A stretch of DNA of 11,229 bases from a bacterium (GTDB taxonomy: Bacteria; Patescibacteriota; JABMPQ01; JAQVVF01): contig JAUWOX010000023.1 in assembly GCA_030611905.1 (NCBI GenBank), forward strand, positions 1 to 11,229, read 5' to 3'. The notes below the pieces were generated by a model, which was given only the letters and a program-made list of their open reading frames with translations, ran no database searches and was not told the DNA's origin. This document shows, piece by piece, positions 1 through 5,766 of the stretch (position 1 is its first letter; each line of letters starts with the position of its first letter). Position numbers and translations under genes: made by a program.

Positions 1-57
1 AATCTCCTGGCTGAAGGTGATCGTCTCGATGGCGTCACGGATAGTTTAACATGTTAG
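1..57 (+). CDS. Possible 3' end of an unidentified plus-strand gene (partial)
   Basis: Frame 1 is open from the window edge to a TAG at 55-57 and would encode 18 residues ending DGVTDSLTC. The stretch is GC-richer than the spacer that follows, where AT content rises sharply, which is the usual look of a gene end. Eighteen residues are too few to identify a family. Frame 2 is also open to a TAA at 46-48, and one minus-strand frame is open off the edge, so neither strand nor frame is certain. Confidence 0.25.
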   Translation, partial: NLLAEGDRLDGVTDSLTC

Positions 58-126
58 TTGTTTTTTAGCAATTATTAGATTTTGTAAATTATTGAGTTGT
101 TTTGTTTATTAGTAAGTGGTAAGTAG

Positions 127-201
127 GGCTTTAATAAGCCATTTGCTTTATTTAAGCTAAAATCAACGGCTACTAACGACGTAATTAGCCGTTTATTTAG
201 C
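127..201. repeat. Cluster of inverted repeats in the 58-234 spacer
   Basis: Three stem-capable elements sit back to back. The first is GGCTT/AAGCC (127-131/136-140, 4-nt loop). The second is GCTT/AAGC (145-148/154-157). The third is a two-part stem in which GCTAAA (156-161) pairs with TTTAGC (196-201) and AACGGCTA (165-172) pairs with TAGCCGTT (186-193), with a small internal loop and a 13-nt apical loop. No tRNA or known riboswitch core is recognisable and no good T-run follows. The rest of 58-234 is AT-rich and I see nothing else in it. The role could be transcript-end structure or a structured RNA; function is unknown. Confidence 0.5.
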
Positions 202-234
202 CATTTTTGGCATTTTTTGAGTTAATTGATAAAA

Positions 235-262
235 GAAAAAAACAGAGCTTGAGGCTCTGTTT
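235..262 (-). terminator. Intrinsic terminator of the nucleoside-salvage unit
   Basis: A perfect 8-bp stem, AACAGAGC (241-248) with GCTCTGTT (254-261), has a 5-nt loop. Read on the minus strand it is followed by a run of T (the A-run at 235-240). The stem begins at the stop codon (261-263) of the nucleoside phosphorylase gene, so termination occurs immediately after the gene. On the plus strand it is followed only by TTAAA and would be a poor terminator. Confidence 0.85.
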
Positions 263-1100
263 AAAGGGACAGTTTTCCTTGCAGTACTTGGTGGCGAATG
301 AGTGCTATGGCTAGAAGGTTGGTTAGAATTGCTCGGTCGACGCCTTCGCCGGGGTCGAGTTTCATATTGTGTTCTTCTTCGCCAGCGGCATCAACTACAG
401 CGAGAGTTTCACTGGCACGGACGCCTCTGATAGAGCAGATCGGGAAAATGGTGCCGGATTCCATGGAAACGCCGAGAACCTTGGCTCGTTGGCAAGCTCG
501 TTTCATTCTGATGACGTCTTTTGGAATAAGTGAGTGGTCAGGGGAGTTTTCTGGATAGAAGGCATCAATTTCTCTGGTAATACCGAGATGATGGGGGTGT
601 TCTAAGAGCTGGGCTGCTCTTACAATTGCCATAGTAAGAAGGAGATCGGCTACGGCAGGAAATGCTTTGCCGAGTGGTCTGGTGTAGGCGTCAGAAGTGC
701 CGCCATGTCTGATTGTTGCTGGAGAAATCATAAGATCTTGTAGCCTGATATGGGGAAGGTAGCCGCCGCCGGTGCCGACTCTTTGGAAACATTCGGCGCC
801 GCGGTTGATGAGTTCTTCGATGCCAATGGCTGTCGAAGGTCCGCCAATTCCGCAGGACATAACGCCGACAGTGAGATCAAGCTCTGGCGTCACGAGTGAA
901 TCTACGAGTTCTTCTAGCGGTGTTCCGGTGATCTTGATTTTTCCAAAAGCAGTGGTGAATTCTCGGTTGCTGGCAACAGCTTCTACATTTGTCAGATGTG
1001 AACAAATTCTTTGTACACGACTAGGGTCTCCACAGAGGAGCATGATTTTTGGTACTTTTCTTTGCTTAAGTCCGATGTGATCAGCGTCTTTGATTGTCAT
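261..1100 (-). CDS. Nucleoside phosphorylase, uridine phosphorylase-like
   Basis: The 279-residue protein belongs to the PNP/UDP nucleoside phosphorylase family, cytosolic enzymes that split a nucleoside with phosphate into free base and ribose-1-phosphate. Visible landmarks are HIGL near residue 8, the phosphate-binding GDPSRV (24-29), CGIGGPST (83-90), RVGTGGG (107-113) in the place of the Udp RIGTTG loop, and the ribose-binding MES (213-215). The length is slightly above the usual 250 or so. These motifs resemble uridine phosphorylase more than the purine enzyme, but the base specificity cannot be read from sequence. The ATG at 1098-1100 overlaps the upstream stop by one base (TAATG) and has a strong AGGAGG at 1108-1113 with a 7-nt spacer, so it is coupled to the PRTase gene. 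GC is about 50-55% in the lines I counted, against roughly a third in neighbours such as maf. Confidence 0.9.
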   Translation of the reverse strand: MTIKDADHIGLKQRKVPKIMLLCGDPSRVQRICSHLTNVEAVASNREFTTAFGKIKITGTPLEELVDSLVTPELDLTVGVMSCGIGGPSTAIGIEELINRGAECFQRVGTGGGYLPHIRLQDLMISPATIRHGGTSDAYTRPLGKAFPAVADLLLTMAIVRAAQLLEHPHHLGITREIDAFYPENSPDHSLIPKDVIRMKRACQRAKVLGVSMESGTIFPICSIRGVRASETLAVVDAAGEEEHNMKLDPGEGVDRAILTNLLAIALIRHQVLQGKLSL

Positions 1101-2203
1101 TAGCTTGCCTCCTGGCCAAAGGGCTGGAATTCAGACTCCATGGGCTGAATCAGCCGTGGCATTTGTCCGTTTGGAAGTGGGTCGATTTCGTGGACAGCTA
1201 TATCTACTGAGAAGCCTTGGGGGCCGTGGTAGAGAACTGCGGTATGTAGAGTTAAGAATGCCCATCCATATTCCTTTTTGAGCCATTGGATGCTGTGTTC
1301 TAATGTAGTGGGCGTCCAGGTACGGTCGTCAATTAAAAGGATGTGTTGACCAATTCCTGGGGTAGTTTTAACAAGATCTCGAGCAAAGGGTACATGGCTG
1401 GGAATGCCAGGTAAATTTTTAGTGGCTAAAATAGCAAAGTTTTTGATTCCAAGAATTCTGGCTGTTATTATGCCGGGGATTGTTCCACCTGAGGTGAGAG
1501 CGATGATTTGGTTGAATTTGATGCCTTCTTTTCGTTCTAGTTCTTTGACTAGTTGGGCTAGTTGGATGGTATCTGTAGTATATTCGGGCCAACGTCTGAC
1601 AATACAGTCATGAGTGAGTGAAGGAGGCAGTGTATTAATTGGTCGTTCTAGATCTTGGGGCGAAAATTGTTCGTGGGGTTGGACTATGTAGGGTAGGGTA
1701 TTGGTTAGTGGATCTTTTTGTACTTCATCAGTAAACCAGGTTGGTTGGAATAGAGAGGTTCTTTTGTGCCAGATTGTTGCAGTTTTGACTTGTTGGATTC
1801 CATTTCTTCCATCAATTCCATCAGGGAATCTGCATTTGATAAGTTCTATGCTTAGTGGGAAGGTTCTGCCTGTTTCAGTAAGGTCGTCTACTAGCAGGGC
1901 GTGTGAGCCGATTTGTTCTTGAATAAGAGCTATTTCACGGCAACGGCTTATTTCGGATGAGGGAGCTTCGGTTGTGCCTGATGGTTTTTCTGGTACGTAG
2001 CTTTCAACAGCTATAATGGCTACTGGTAGACCAAATTTTATTGCTAATGCATAACCGAGCGGAATTCCACCTTTAGCTATACAAAATATTTGATTAACGG
2101 GATAGCCACTGTTTTTTATTAGGCGGGCGAGTCGTTCAATGAGTTTTTTATTTTCTTCCCAGCTGTAGGTTAATAGTGCTTTTTCGTATCTTATTTGCGG
2201 CAT
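1100..2203 (-). CDS. Tandem phosphoribosyltransferase-domain protein
   Basis: The 367-residue protein contains two type I phosphoribosyltransferase folds in one chain. PRTases move ribose-5-phosphate from PRPP to a base. Numbering from the ATG at 2203, domain 1 has a GG loop (AKGGIPLG, 43-50), a canonical PRPP loop (ALLVDDLTETGRT, 102-114) and a YIVQPHE segment (172-178) like the C-terminal part of xanthine/GPT-type PRTases. Domain 2 repeats the pattern with TSGGTIPG (237-244) and ILLIDDRTWTPTT (288-300). In that second loop the conserved Gly is Pro, so it may bind PRPP poorly or not at all. An in-frame TTG at 2221 exists, but GGAGG at 2209-2213 points to the ATG at 2203. The gene is followed by, and coupled to, a nucleoside phosphorylase, which suggests base/nucleoside salvage. 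Substrate is unknown. Its GC is above that of the AT-rich genes. Confidence 0.85.
   Translation of the reverse strand: MPQIRYEKALLTYSWEENKKLIERLARLIKNSGYPVNQIFCIAKGGIPLGYALAIKFGLPVAIIAVESYVPEKPSGTTEAPSSEISRCREIALIQEQIGSHALLVDDLTETGRTFPLSIELIKCRFPDGIDGRNGIQQVKTATIWHKRTSLFQPTWFTDEVQKDPLTNTLPYIVQPHEQFSPQDLERPINTLPPSLTHDCIVRRWPEYTTDTIQLAQLVKELERKEGIKFNQIIALTSGGTIPGIITARILGIKNFAILATKNLPGIPSHVPFARDLVKTTPGIGQHILLIDDRTWTPTTLEHSIQWLKKEYGWAFLTLHTAVLYHGPQGFSVDIAVHEIDPLPNGQMPRLIQPMESEFQPFGQEAS
1108..1113 (-). promoter_or_regulatory. Shine-Dalgarno site of the nucleoside phosphorylase
   Basis: AGGAGG read on the minus strand lies 7 nt before the ATG at 1100. It is inside the end of the preceding coding region, as expected for translational coupling. 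It is notable because the AT-rich genes in this window have no comparable site. Confidence 0.8.
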
Positions 2204-2206
2204 GGG

Positions 2207-2213
2207 TTCCTCC
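2207..2213 (-). promoter_or_regulatory. Shine-Dalgarno site that sets the PRTase start
   Basis: Minus-strand GGAGGAA lies just before CCCATG, leaving about 5 nt between GGAGG and the ATG at 2201-2203. The alternative TTG start at 2221 would put this site inside the coding region, so the ATG is preferred. Confidence 0.8.
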
Positions 2214-2247
2214 GTTGTCAATGTGCGGTCTTTAGAATTGATCTTTT

Positions 2248-2276
2248 AGTATAGCAATGTTTTTTTAGGTAAACAA
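2248..2276 (-). promoter_or_regulatory. Sigma70-type promoter of the salvage unit
   Basis: On the minus strand a -35 TTGTTT (2271-2276) and a -10 TATACT (2248-2253) are separated by exactly 17 nt. The -10 is preceded by TGC, an extended -10 pattern. Transcription should begin near 2241, giving a leader of about 38 nt before the ATG at 2203. No operator-like palindrome is obvious around it. Confidence 0.7.
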
Positions 2277-2295
2277 ATAAAATTTGGGGATATAA

Positions 2296-2322
2296 AAAAA
2301 GATCGATTTGATTGATCTTTTT
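2296..2322 (-). terminator. Intrinsic terminator after hsp20
   Basis: AAAAAGATC (2296-2304) pairs with GATCTTTTT (2314-2322) around a 9-nt loop. On the minus strand the stem is followed by a T-run and then TATAT, and it lies about 35 nt past the hsp20 stop. The A/T arms make it look bidirectional, but no plus-strand gene ends here. It separates hsp20 from the promoter of the salvage unit. Confidence 0.75.
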
Positions 2323-2354
2323 ATTTGTATTATTGTGTTTTCGTTTTCTTGAAT

Positions 2355-2894
2355 TTAGACTTGTTTGTCGTCAGCCATTTTGACTTCAATTTTTTTGGAT
2401 TTGATTTGATGTATTTTGGGTAATTTGATTGTTAAAATGCCGTTTTTTAGTTCGGCTTGAATTTGGTCAGCATTGACTTCTTCTGGAAGGATTATTGATC
2501 TGGAAAATGATCCCCAATAGCATTCTTGATAGTAATAATCTTTTTCTTCAGCTTCAGTTTTTTCTTTTCTCTGGCCTTTGATGGTGACCATGTCATTATC
2601 AATGTTGATATCAATATCTTCTGGTCTAACACCGGCGATAGTTGATTTGATAATAATATCTTCTGGTGTTTGAAAAACATCAATGGCTAATTGACCCTCG
2701 TAGTTTTCCTCTGGTTCTTGTTCTTGTTCTTGAGTTGGTTGAGTTGTTTGTTCTTGGGTTTGTTGAACAGGCACTTCTGTTGGAGTTGATGAAGTTTGAG
2801 GTTTAATATGCTGGGTTGGTTTTTTGGGAGGATTGTTTTTGTCAGCGACTTGTTTAGATTTTAGAAATCTGGCGAAAAAAGACTTTTTGGGCAT
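2355..2894 (-). CDS. Small heat shock protein, Hsp20/alpha-crystallin family
   Basis: The 179-residue protein is an ATP-independent holdase chaperone of the cytosol, which forms oligomers and keeps unfolding proteins soluble. Residues 1-20 are basic. Residues 20-65 form a low-complexity Q/P/T/E-rich arm, longer than in typical bacterial Hsp20. The alpha-crystallin domain runs from about 68 to 160, with IAGVRPEDI (86-94) and the signature ELKNGILTIKLPK (148-160). It is followed by an IEV (169-171) corresponding to the C-terminal I-x-I/V oligomerisation motif. The start has no SD site. The gene has its own promoter (2930-2958) and terminator, so it is probably a separate unit, although prsW transcripts could run into it because no terminator lies between. 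No CIRCE element is visible upstream. Confidence 0.93.
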   Translation of the reverse strand: MPKKSFFARFLKSKQVADKNNPPKKPTQHIKPQTSSTPTEVPVQQTQEQTTQPTQEQEQEPEENYEGQLAIDVFQTPEDIIIKSTIAGVRPEDIDINIDNDMVTIKGQRKEKTEAEEKDYYYQECYWGSFSRSIILPEEVNADQIQAELKNGILTIKLPKIHQIKSKKIEVKMADDKQV

Positions 2895-2929
2895 TTGTTT
2901 TAATTTTGAAATGATTTTAATCTTGTTTT

Positions 2930-2958
2930 ATTTTACCATAATTCGCTTGGTGTGTAAA
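2930..2958 (-). promoter_or_regulatory. Promoter of hsp20
   Basis: On the minus strand TTTACA (2953-2958) and TAAAAT (2930-2935) are spaced 17 nt apart, each one base off consensus. TGG directly before the -10 gives an extended -10. The predicted start of transcription near 2923 leaves a leader of about 29 nt without an SD sequence. The promoter lies just upstream of the prsW stop on the minus strand. Confidence 0.7.
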
Positions 2959-2959
2959 A

Positions 2960-3679
2960 TTATTCTGTTTGTTTTTGGACTTCGTTCTTGGCTTTGATGT
3001 TCGGGTTCGAAGGGATTTTTATTTTTTTAAGTTCTTTTATTTTTCGAGATAAGAAGAAATACATGGCGATTAATAAAATAACCAAAAGGACAAGGGCAAT
3101 ATTTAGATTCAAAGAAGCGACCGAATTGTAAAGACCATGGAGGAAAATAGCAATTAATAGTCCTTTTGCTACTGGGTGTTTTTCTTCTGGTTTGAATTTT
3201 TTGAGCGATAGATAATATCCAACTATGCCAGTAGTAATAGCATGCATTAGCGTGGCAGTGGCGAAACGAAGAAGAATAACAGAATGTCCTTCGCTTAAAG
3301 TGACCAGAAAGTTTTCTAAAGTGGCAAAACCGAGACCAGCGACTACTCCATAGATTACACCGTCAATAGGTTCGTCAAAAGCAGCGTGATTGTAAGCTTT
3401 GCTTTTGACGACTAAATATTTCATGATTTCTTCAATAGGGGCAACTATAAGGAATGAACTTAGAACTAAAGCAATATAATTAGTTGATGTGGCAAAGGGG
3501 ATAAAAAATTCAACAGCGAATTCTAAGGCAATGGCAGGAATGGTGGTGGCCATGCCCCAGAGAAAGATTTTGAAAATCATTTTGAGTGGTTCTGGATTGT
3601 CTCTATCTTTGCGACGATAAAACCAGACCCAGAAGATGCCGGGTAATAATGCTACAAATATGTACCATAAATAAATCAT
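2960..3679 (-). CDS. PrsW-family intramembrane metalloprotease
   Basis: The 239-residue protein is a multi-pass membrane protein of the PrsW family (peptidase M82), known in Bacillus subtilis for first-site cleavage of the anti-sigma factor RsiW. The family pattern is clear: an N-terminal membrane segment followed by RRKDRDNPEPL (22-32), the PIEEIMK metal/catalytic motif (81-87), FDEPIDGVIYG (101-111), ENF (122-124), and conserved histidines at 146 (MHAITTG) and 181 (LHGLYN). About seven hydrophobic segments can be seen, with a basic, charged C-terminal tail from 212. It is the last gene of the uppP-tsaE-maf run, 36 nt after maf. No SD site is present. The substrate is unknown and no sigma/anti-sigma pair lies in the window. 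Confidence 0.88.
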   Translation of the reverse strand: MIYLWYIFVALLPGIFWVWFYRRKDRDNPEPLKMIFKIFLWGMATTIPAIALEFAVEFFIPFATSTNYIALVLSSFLIVAPIEEIMKYLVVKSKAYNHAAFDEPIDGVIYGVVAGLGFATLENFLVTLSEGHSVILLRFATATLMHAITTGIVGYYLSLKKFKPEEKHPVAKGLLIAIFLHGLYNSVASLNLNIALVLLVILLIAMYFFLSRKIKELKKIKIPSNPNIKAKNEVQKQTE

Positions 3680-3715
3680 GAGTTTAATTCCAAATATTAA
3701 ATTTCAAATTTCAAA

Positions 3716-4282
3716 TCAGACAGTGATTGAATTTTTTCTTAGGAAAGAGATGAGTTTGTTGACTGGAATAGCAGCTCTAAAATTGTAGTTACCATTAATG
3801 TGTTTTGCAAATCGTAATAATCCGTCACTTTCAAATGCTGCGGCGCATTTAAGGACAGGGTATTTTTTAATGTAATTGTTTATTTCGTATTTATCTAGTT
3901 TTCTAAAAGTGACAGTGCAAGTTTCTACAGCGGACAGCATGTTTTTTGTTTTTGTATTATAGACAGCGAGTCCGGTTACAATATCAAATTTTTTTTCGGA
4001 CAAGGCATTTAACATTTTCAAGGCTTCTTTTTTGTCTTTAGGTTTTTCAAGAATTTTGTTATTGAGAACTACAAATAAATCGGAAGCAATAATAACAGCA
4101 TTTTTATGATTTTGGCCGATTTTTTTAGCTTTAGCTTTGGATAGAATATTAGCTAATGTTTTTGGATTTTTGTTTTTTATAGAGGATTCATTGAAGTTGC
4201 TCGGGATTGTTTTATAGGGGATGTCTAGGATATCTAGGGCATGTTTTTTGTAAGGGGATTGTGAGGCAAGAATAATTTCCAT
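3716..4282 (-). CDS. maf: Maf-family nucleotide pyrophosphatase, YceF-like
   Basis: The 188-residue protein belongs to the Maf/Ham1-like fold family, which hydrolyses non-canonical nucleoside triphosphates to monophosphates and pyrophosphate (housecleaning). It has LASQSPYKKHAL (5-16) for the usual LASxSPRRxxLL, E32, a catalytic-type Asp in IIASDLFVV (64-72), the lysine of EKP (79-81), IVTGLAVYN (101-109) and FRKLDKYEINNYI (126-138). The CAAAFESDGLL segment (146-156) matches the CAGSFKSEG type of the YceF (7-methyl-GTP) subgroup rather than the GAYGIQG type of dTTP/UTP enzymes. The Arg pair of SPRR is Lys-Lys, and the final GLPL is AIPV, so it is divergent. The start lies 2 nt after the tsaE stop. 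Subgroup assignment is from memory of the motifs. Confidence 0.85.
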   Translation of the reverse strand: MEIILASQSPYKKHALDILDIPYKTIPSNFNESSIKNKNPKTLANILSKAKAKKIGQNHKNAVIIASDLFVVLNNKILEKPKDKKEALKMLNALSEKKFDIVTGLAVYNTKTKNMLSAVETCTVTFRKLDKYEINNYIKKYPVLKCAAAFESDGLLRFAKHINGNYNFRAAIPVNKLISFLRKNSITV

Positions 4283-4284
4283 GG

Positions 4285-4716
4285 TTATTTTTTTGAAGCA
4301 ATAATTATTTTTCTTTTGTTTTTATCAAGATACTCGAATTTTATATAGATAATATTTTTATTTGGAAGTAGGTCTTTAATTTTTTCAGACCATTCAATAG
4401 CAATGATATTTTTTTTGTTATTAATAATTTCTTCGAAACCTAAATCTAGAATTTCTTGGGGCTCTTGAATACGATAAAGATCGAAGTGATAAAAATTTAG
4501 ATTGTTTTTTGCTTTGTATTTTTTATAAATAACAAAAGTAGGACTAGTTATATTATCTTTTATATTTAATTCTTTGGCAAGGCCTTGAATAAAAGTTGTT
4601 TTGCCGGAACCGAGTTCGCCGGTTAGGCAAAGTATTTCTTGACCGGAAAGCTGTCTGGCAAGTTTTGCGGCTATTGTTTGAGTTTGTTTGGCTGATTTGG
4701 AGATTGTTTGACTCAT
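4285..4716 (-). CDS. tsaE: tRNA t6A biosynthesis ATPase TsaE
   Basis: The 143-residue protein is the ATPase of the TsaB-TsaD-TsaE complex that adds threonylcarbamoyl to A37 of ANN-decoding tRNAs. The sequence has the Walker A motif GELGSGKTT (33-41), SPTFVIYKKY (58-67), HFDLYRI (77-83) with its conserved Asp, and the family signature IEWSEK (107-112). The length is close to that of E. coli YjeE (about 150). It begins one base after the uppP stop (TAAAATG) and ends 2 nt before maf, so all three are surely cotranscribed. No SD sequence precedes it. tsaB and tsaD are not in the window. Confidence 0.95.
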   Translation of the reverse strand: MSQTISKSAKQTQTIAAKLARQLSGQEILCLTGELGSGKTTFIQGLAKELNIKDNITSPTFVIYKKYKAKNNLNFYHFDLYRIQEPQEILDLGFEEIINNKKNIIAIEWSEKIKDLLPNKNIIYIKFEYLDKNKRKIIIASKK

Positions 4717-4717
4717 T

Positions 4718-5503
4718 TTATTTTGTAAAAGTATAACAGAGGATAATTGCTCCGAGGATTATTATATAGATGGCAAAAGGGATAAGGCCGTGTTTTTTGA
4801 AAAAGTTCATTAGAAATTTAATTGAAAGATAACCGACAATGAAAGCGGCTAATGAGCCCAAGATTATTTCAGACAAACTTCCATTTATAGTGTAGCCATT
4901 GAGAAATAATTTTACTGATGCAAGGGTGCTGGCGCCTAAGATAGCAATTGTTGATAAAAGAAATGAGAATTTAGCAGCATCAGTTCTTTTTATTTTACGG
5001 AGAAGTCCAGTGCCGATAGTAACACCAGAGCGGGAAACGCCAGGGAGAATAGCGATGGCTTGAGCTATACCAATCCAAAGAGAGTCTTTCCATTTGATAT
5101 TTTTTATTTCTTTTTGCGGGGTGTTTGATAATTTTTCAGCAATAATAAAGAAAAAACCAGTTAAAATTAGAAAAAGCGAAGTCCAGGCAGTGTTGCGGAA
5201 AAAAGTTTCTATTAGATCACTGGCTAGGAAGCCAATGATTATTGCTGGAATAGTGGCAATAATAATCTGCCAGAAAAGACCTGATTTTTTATTAATATTT
5301 TTTAGGATATTGAGCCAATCTTGACGAAAATAGATTATTACCGCAAGAAGTGTGGTTATATGAAGAAAAATATCAAAAATTAGACCCTGATCTTTAAAAT
5401 TAAAAATCTCTCGGACAAGGACGAGATGACCAGATGAAGATATGGGAATAAATTCAGTTAATCCTTGGACTAGGCCAAGAACGATGGCTTGGAGAAGTTC
5501 CAT
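4718..5503 (-). CDS. uppP: Undecaprenyl-diphosphatase UppP (BacA)
   Basis: The 261-residue integral membrane enzyme removes a phosphate from undecaprenyl pyrophosphate, recycling the lipid carrier for peptidoglycan and surface polysaccharide. Its over-expression is known to give bacitracin resistance. The N-terminal signature is present (QGLTEFIPISSSGH, 13-26, with E17), as is the second one, PGVSRSGVT (154-162). About eight hydrophobic segments can be seen and the length is normal (about 265-275). It is the first gene of the minus-strand run with tsaE, maf and prsW. I could not find a convincing promoter in the AT-rich sequence upstream; the best fits match only half the consensus. No SD is present. 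Confidence 0.95.
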   Translation of the reverse strand: MELLQAIVLGLVQGLTEFIPISSSGHLVLVREIFNFKDQGLIFDIFLHITTLLAVIIYFRQDWLNILKNINKKSGLFWQIIIATIPAIIIGFLASDLIETFFRNTAWTSLFLILTGFFFIIAEKLSNTPQKEIKNIKWKDSLWIGIAQAIAILPGVSRSGVTIGTGLLRKIKRTDAAKFSFLLSTIAILGASTLASVKLFLNGYTINGSLSEIILGSLAAFIVGYLSIKFLMNFFKKHGLIPFAIYIIILGAIILCYTFTK

Positions 5504-5668
5504 ATTAAAATAATAACTAAATTAAATAACTAGATTAATGTTAACAAAATATCCAAAAATAATCCATATATTTTGCATAACAGGGTTTGGCGGAAGGAGT
5601 TATTCTTGAGGTGATTTGATGTTTTGCTGGATAGTTTTTTAAGTTGTTTTTGTTAGGGTGGTTTTTTA

Positions 5669-5696
5669 TTGCTAAATTTTTTTAGTTTGATATACT
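5669..5696 (+). promoter_or_regulatory. Upstream promoter candidate of the DHH/ferredoxin/GDH unit
   Basis: TTGCTA (5669-5674) and TATACT (5691-5696) are 16 nt apart, and TGA directly precedes the -10, giving an extended -10. The -35 is weak (four of six). It would give a leader of roughly 63 nt. Confidence 0.45.
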
Positions 5697-5706
5697 CTAT
5701 CCACAA

Positions 5707-5735
5707 TTGACAGATGATTTTGTAAGAGATAAAAT
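5707..5735 (+). promoter_or_regulatory. Main promoter of the DHH/ferredoxin/GDH unit
   Basis: A perfect -35 TTGACA (5707-5712) and TAAAAT (5730-5735, one mismatch) are spaced 17 nt apart. Transcription should start near 5742, giving a leader of about 25 nt that contains no SD sequence before the ATG at 5767. Confidence 0.75.
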
Positions 5736-5766
5736 TACATAATTGAGTTATAAATAATATATAAGA

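Larger units (their letters stand above)
5504..5766. other. Divergent intergenic region between uppP and the DHH-like gene
   Basis: This 263-bp spacer is the largest gene-free stretch in the window. It holds an AT-only repeat-like part next to uppP (ATAACTAAAT words, 5512-5532), a short GC-richer island (about 5576-5616), a possible 7-codon ORF with an SD-like GAGGTGA at 5608-5614, and two plus-strand promoters (5669-5735). I see no tRNA, terminator or recognisable riboswitch. Confidence 0.6.

Noticed and set aside
44..230. Integron attC site after the possible gene end at 57
   Set aside because: GTTTAAC at 44-50 fits RYYYAAC and an imperfect palindrome follows, but no GTTRRRY partner is found at the far end.
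298..1922. Plus-strand open frames over the salvage genes (for example 298-558, 772-1080, 1404-1613)
   Set aside because: They are antisense to two genes with clear family motifs, lack family patterns themselves and arise from the higher GC there.
2203..2221. TTG start for the PRTase gene at 2221
   Set aside because: GGAGG at 2209-2213 is placed correctly for the ATG at 2203 and would lie inside the coding region if TTG were used.
2895..2960. CIRCE or similar heat-shock operator before hsp20
   Set aside because: No TTAGCACTC/GAGTGCTAA pair or other inverted repeat is present; only a sigma70-like promoter is visible.
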